From Treponema sp. (GTDB lineage: Bacteria > Spirochaetota > Spirochaetia > Treponematales > Breznakiellaceae), in contig JAIRRU010000177.1 of assembly GCA_031255815.1 (NCBI GenBank), positions 1 to 8,571 on the forward strand: a DNA stretch of 8,571 nt. The letters are read 5' to 3'. Position 1 is the stretch's first letter, and each line of letters begins with the position of its first letter. The position numbers and the translations under genes were made by a program. Shown here piece after piece: positions 7,393-8,571 of the stretch. The notes beneath the pieces are model-generated. The model was not told the DNA's origin. It made no database searches and was given only the letters and a program-made list of their open reading frames with translations.

Positions 7393-8319
7393 ATGCAGAC
7401 AGTCACATTGGGACGGACGGGTTTAAAGGCCACGGCGGCGGGGCTTGGCTGCGGCGGCTTTTCCCGGATAGGGATTGAAAAGCACGGCCCGGATCACGCG
7501 GCGGGGATCGTCCGTACCGCCTTTGACGAAGGGGTGAATTTCTTCGATACCGCCACCGCCTACGGTACCCAGGCCGCGGTGGGAAAGGGCCTTTCGGGGA
7601 TACCCAGGGATCAATACATCCTTTCAACCAAATTCCCCTACCGGAACAAAAGCGGAGAGGCTCTCCTCAAGTCCCTTGACGAGAGCCTTAGGGAACTGAG
7701 AACCGATTACGTGGACATTTACCACCTCCACGGGGTCTCGGCGGCGGATTATCCGGCGGTAAAGGAAACCCTGGTTCCCGTCATGGAACAGGCCAAAAAG
7801 GCCGGGAAGATCCGCTTTTTAGGGATAACCGAAGCCTTCGGTTCCGACACGGCCCACGGCATGTTCCGGCTTTGTCTGCAAGACGATATTTTCGATGTAA
7901 TCATGGCGGGCTACAATCTCCTTAACCCCTCGGCGGCCAAACTGGTTTTGCCGGAGGCCAGGGAAAAGAACCTTGGCGTACTGTGCATGTTCGCCGTCCG
8001 TTCCGCCCTCTCCAGGCCGGCCCAGCTCAAGATAGACATTGGCCGTATCCTTGCCCGGGGCCAGGCCGATCCCGCCCTGGTAAAGGACGAGAGGGTTCTG
8101 GACTTCCTGGTGGACAGCGGCGCCGCCTCCAGCGTCATGGAAGCGGCCTACCGCTTCTGCCGTCATACTCCGGGGATCGGCGTGGTTCTTACCGGTACTT
8201 CCAGCGCCGCCCATCTGCGGGATAACCTTGAGTCGATCGGGAAAGGCCCCCTGAGCGGCGGGATCCTTGAAAGGCTGGAAACCCTCTTCGGCAGGGTGGA
8301 CTGTGTTAGCGGGCAGTAG
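7393..8319 (+). CDS. Aldo/keto reductase family protein
   Basis: A 308-aa soluble NAD(P)H-dependent oxidoreductase of the aldo/keto reductase superfamily, a TIM barrel that interconverts carbonyls and alcohols. It starts with the typical LGRTGLKATAAGLGCGG. The catalytic tetrad is visible: D52 and Y57 (FFDTATAYG), K80 (STKF) and H113 (DIYHLHG). The family stretch AGKIRFLGIT is at 137-146. The C-terminal GIGVVLTGTSSAAHLRDNL (261-279) fits the cofactor phosphate-binding segment with TGTS. I chose ATG 7393, five bases after GGAGG (7383-7387), because the family N-terminus begins there; the open frame back to 7264 overlaps hisD and looks unrelated. The substrate cannot be told from the sequence. 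Its position after hisD suggests cotranscription but not a role in histidine synthesis. Confidence 0.92.
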   Translation: MQTVTLGRTGLKATAAGLGCGGFSRIGIEKHGPDHAAGIVRTAFDEGVNFFDTATAYGTQAAVGKGLSGIPRDQYILSTKFPYRNKSGEALLKSLDESLRELRTDYVDIYHLHGVSAADYPAVKETLVPVMEQAKKAGKIRFLGITEAFGSDTAHGMFRLCLQDDIFDVIMAGYNLLNPSAAKLVLPEAREKNLGVLCMFAVRSALSRPAQLKIDIGRILARGQADPALVKDERVLDFLVDSGAASSVMEAAYRFCRHTPGIGVVLTGTSSAAHLRDNLESIGKGPLSGGILERLETLFGRVDCVSGQ

Positions 8320-8351
8320 GCGGGGAGCCTGTCGCGCTTGTGTTTTTTTTT
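8313..8351 (+). terminator. Possible intrinsic terminator after the aldo/keto reductase gene
   Basis: An imperfect stem of about eight pairs (8313-8321 with 8327-8335; core AGGC/GCCT, two G-U pairs, one mismatch) around a GGGGA loop overlaps the stop codon. A T-rich stretch follows, ending in nine T residues at 8343-8351. The gap of seven bases between stem and T run is longer than ideal, so this is tentative. Confidence 0.4.
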
Positions 8352-8371
8352 GGAGGTTTTATACGCGAGCG

Positions 8372-8401
8372 CGGCAAACTGCCGGTACCTTGTTTAAGGT
8401 A
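8372..8401. other. Two adjacent small hairpins upstream of ispH
   Basis: CGGCA (8372-8376) pairs with TGCCG (8380-8384) around AAC. One base later TACCTT (8386-8391) pairs with AAGGTA (8396-8401) around GTTT. Both stems are perfect and lie about 60 bases before the ispH start. No T tract follows on the plus strand. They may structure the ispH leader; no known riboswitch class is recognised. Confidence 0.4.
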
Positions 8402-8457
8402 AAACCCAAGACAAGCGTAACAACCGGGAACAAGAATTTTACCCCGAAGGCGCACAG

Positions 8458-8571
8458 TTGAAACTGTATAAGGCCCGGGTGCTGGGCTACTGTATGGGGG
8501 TGCGCCGGGCGGTGGAGATGGCCTACCGGGAAGCCGGGGCCGGGCCGGGCCGGGTCTATACCCTGGGGCCC
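8458..8571 (+). CDS. ispH: 4-hydroxy-3-methylbut-2-enyl diphosphate reductase, N-terminal fragment
   Basis: The first 38 codons of IspH (LytB), the [4Fe-4S] enzyme that makes isopentenyl and dimethylallyl diphosphate in the last step of the MEP isoprenoid pathway. The gene continues past the right edge. The N-terminus reads LKLYKARVLGYCMGVRRAVEMA, followed by VYTLGP, the family's first cluster-ligand motif and the block before the conserved histidine. The cysteine is residue 12, the same position as the E. coli cluster ligand C12, which supports the TTG at 8458 as the start. GAAGG (8446-8450) lies seven bases before it, and no ATG, GTG or other TTG is available in frame back to a stop at 8395-8397. 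The motif has Tyr (GYC) where many IspH proteins have Phe (GFC). Only the fragment is visible, so completeness cannot be judged. Confidence 0.88.
   Translation, partial: MKLYKARVLGYCMGVRRAVEMAYREAGAGPGRVYTLGP

Noticed and set aside
6449..7426. Long plus-strand open frame (325 codons) in another frame of hisD
   Set aside because: It is a Gly/Arg/Pro-rich shadow of the hisD coding frame and runs into the next gene's start.

Overview
The window looks like part of a GC-rich chromosome from an anaerobic spirochete, most likely a member of the genus Treponema. This is inferred from the GroEL sequence, from a groEL with no groES beside it, and from a divergent sigma-like protein that I associate with treponemes. 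An oxygen-sensitive iron-sulfur serine dehydratase also fits an anaerobe. There was no database search, so the genus call is a judgement. All recognisable genes are housekeeping or metabolic. I see no transposase, CRISPR array, tRNA, rRNA, prophage or defence cassette.

Layout. (1) Positions 1-1648, minus strand: a two-gene L-serine dehydratase operon, sdaAB then sdaAA, joined by an ATGA overlap. The last codons of sdaAA run off the left edge. (2) Positions 1649-1837: an AT-richer divergent promoter region. (3) 1838-3484, plus strand: groEL, followed by a strong intrinsic terminator at 3573-3599. (4) 3678-5586, minus strand: a gene for a divergent sigma-factor-like helix-turn-helix protein (4612-5586), then rlmJ, a 23S rRNA adenine methyltransferase (3678-4565), with a weak terminator after it. 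(5) 5587-5909: a 323-base divergent control region. (6) 5910-8319, plus strand: hisD, then an aldo/keto reductase gene 73 bases later. (7) 8320-8457: a structured intergenic stretch. (8) 8458-8571: the first 38 codons of ispH (isoprenoid synthesis), starting at TTG and running off the right edge.

The genes do not form one pathway. They are short transcription units for serine catabolism, protein folding, transcription control plus ribosome modification, histidine synthesis plus a redox enzyme, and isoprenoid synthesis.

The most unusual thing is a shared pattern. Two conserved enzymes (HisD and SdaAA) carry in-frame, Ala/Pro/Gly/Ser/Glu-rich insertions of about 26-32 residues that their families normally lack, and the sigma-like protein has a similar repeated linker. 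In HisD the insert is a clear 21-bp tandem repeat (four copies) placed just before the zinc-ligand helix. The other main candidate for novelty is the uncharacterised sigma-like protein itself.
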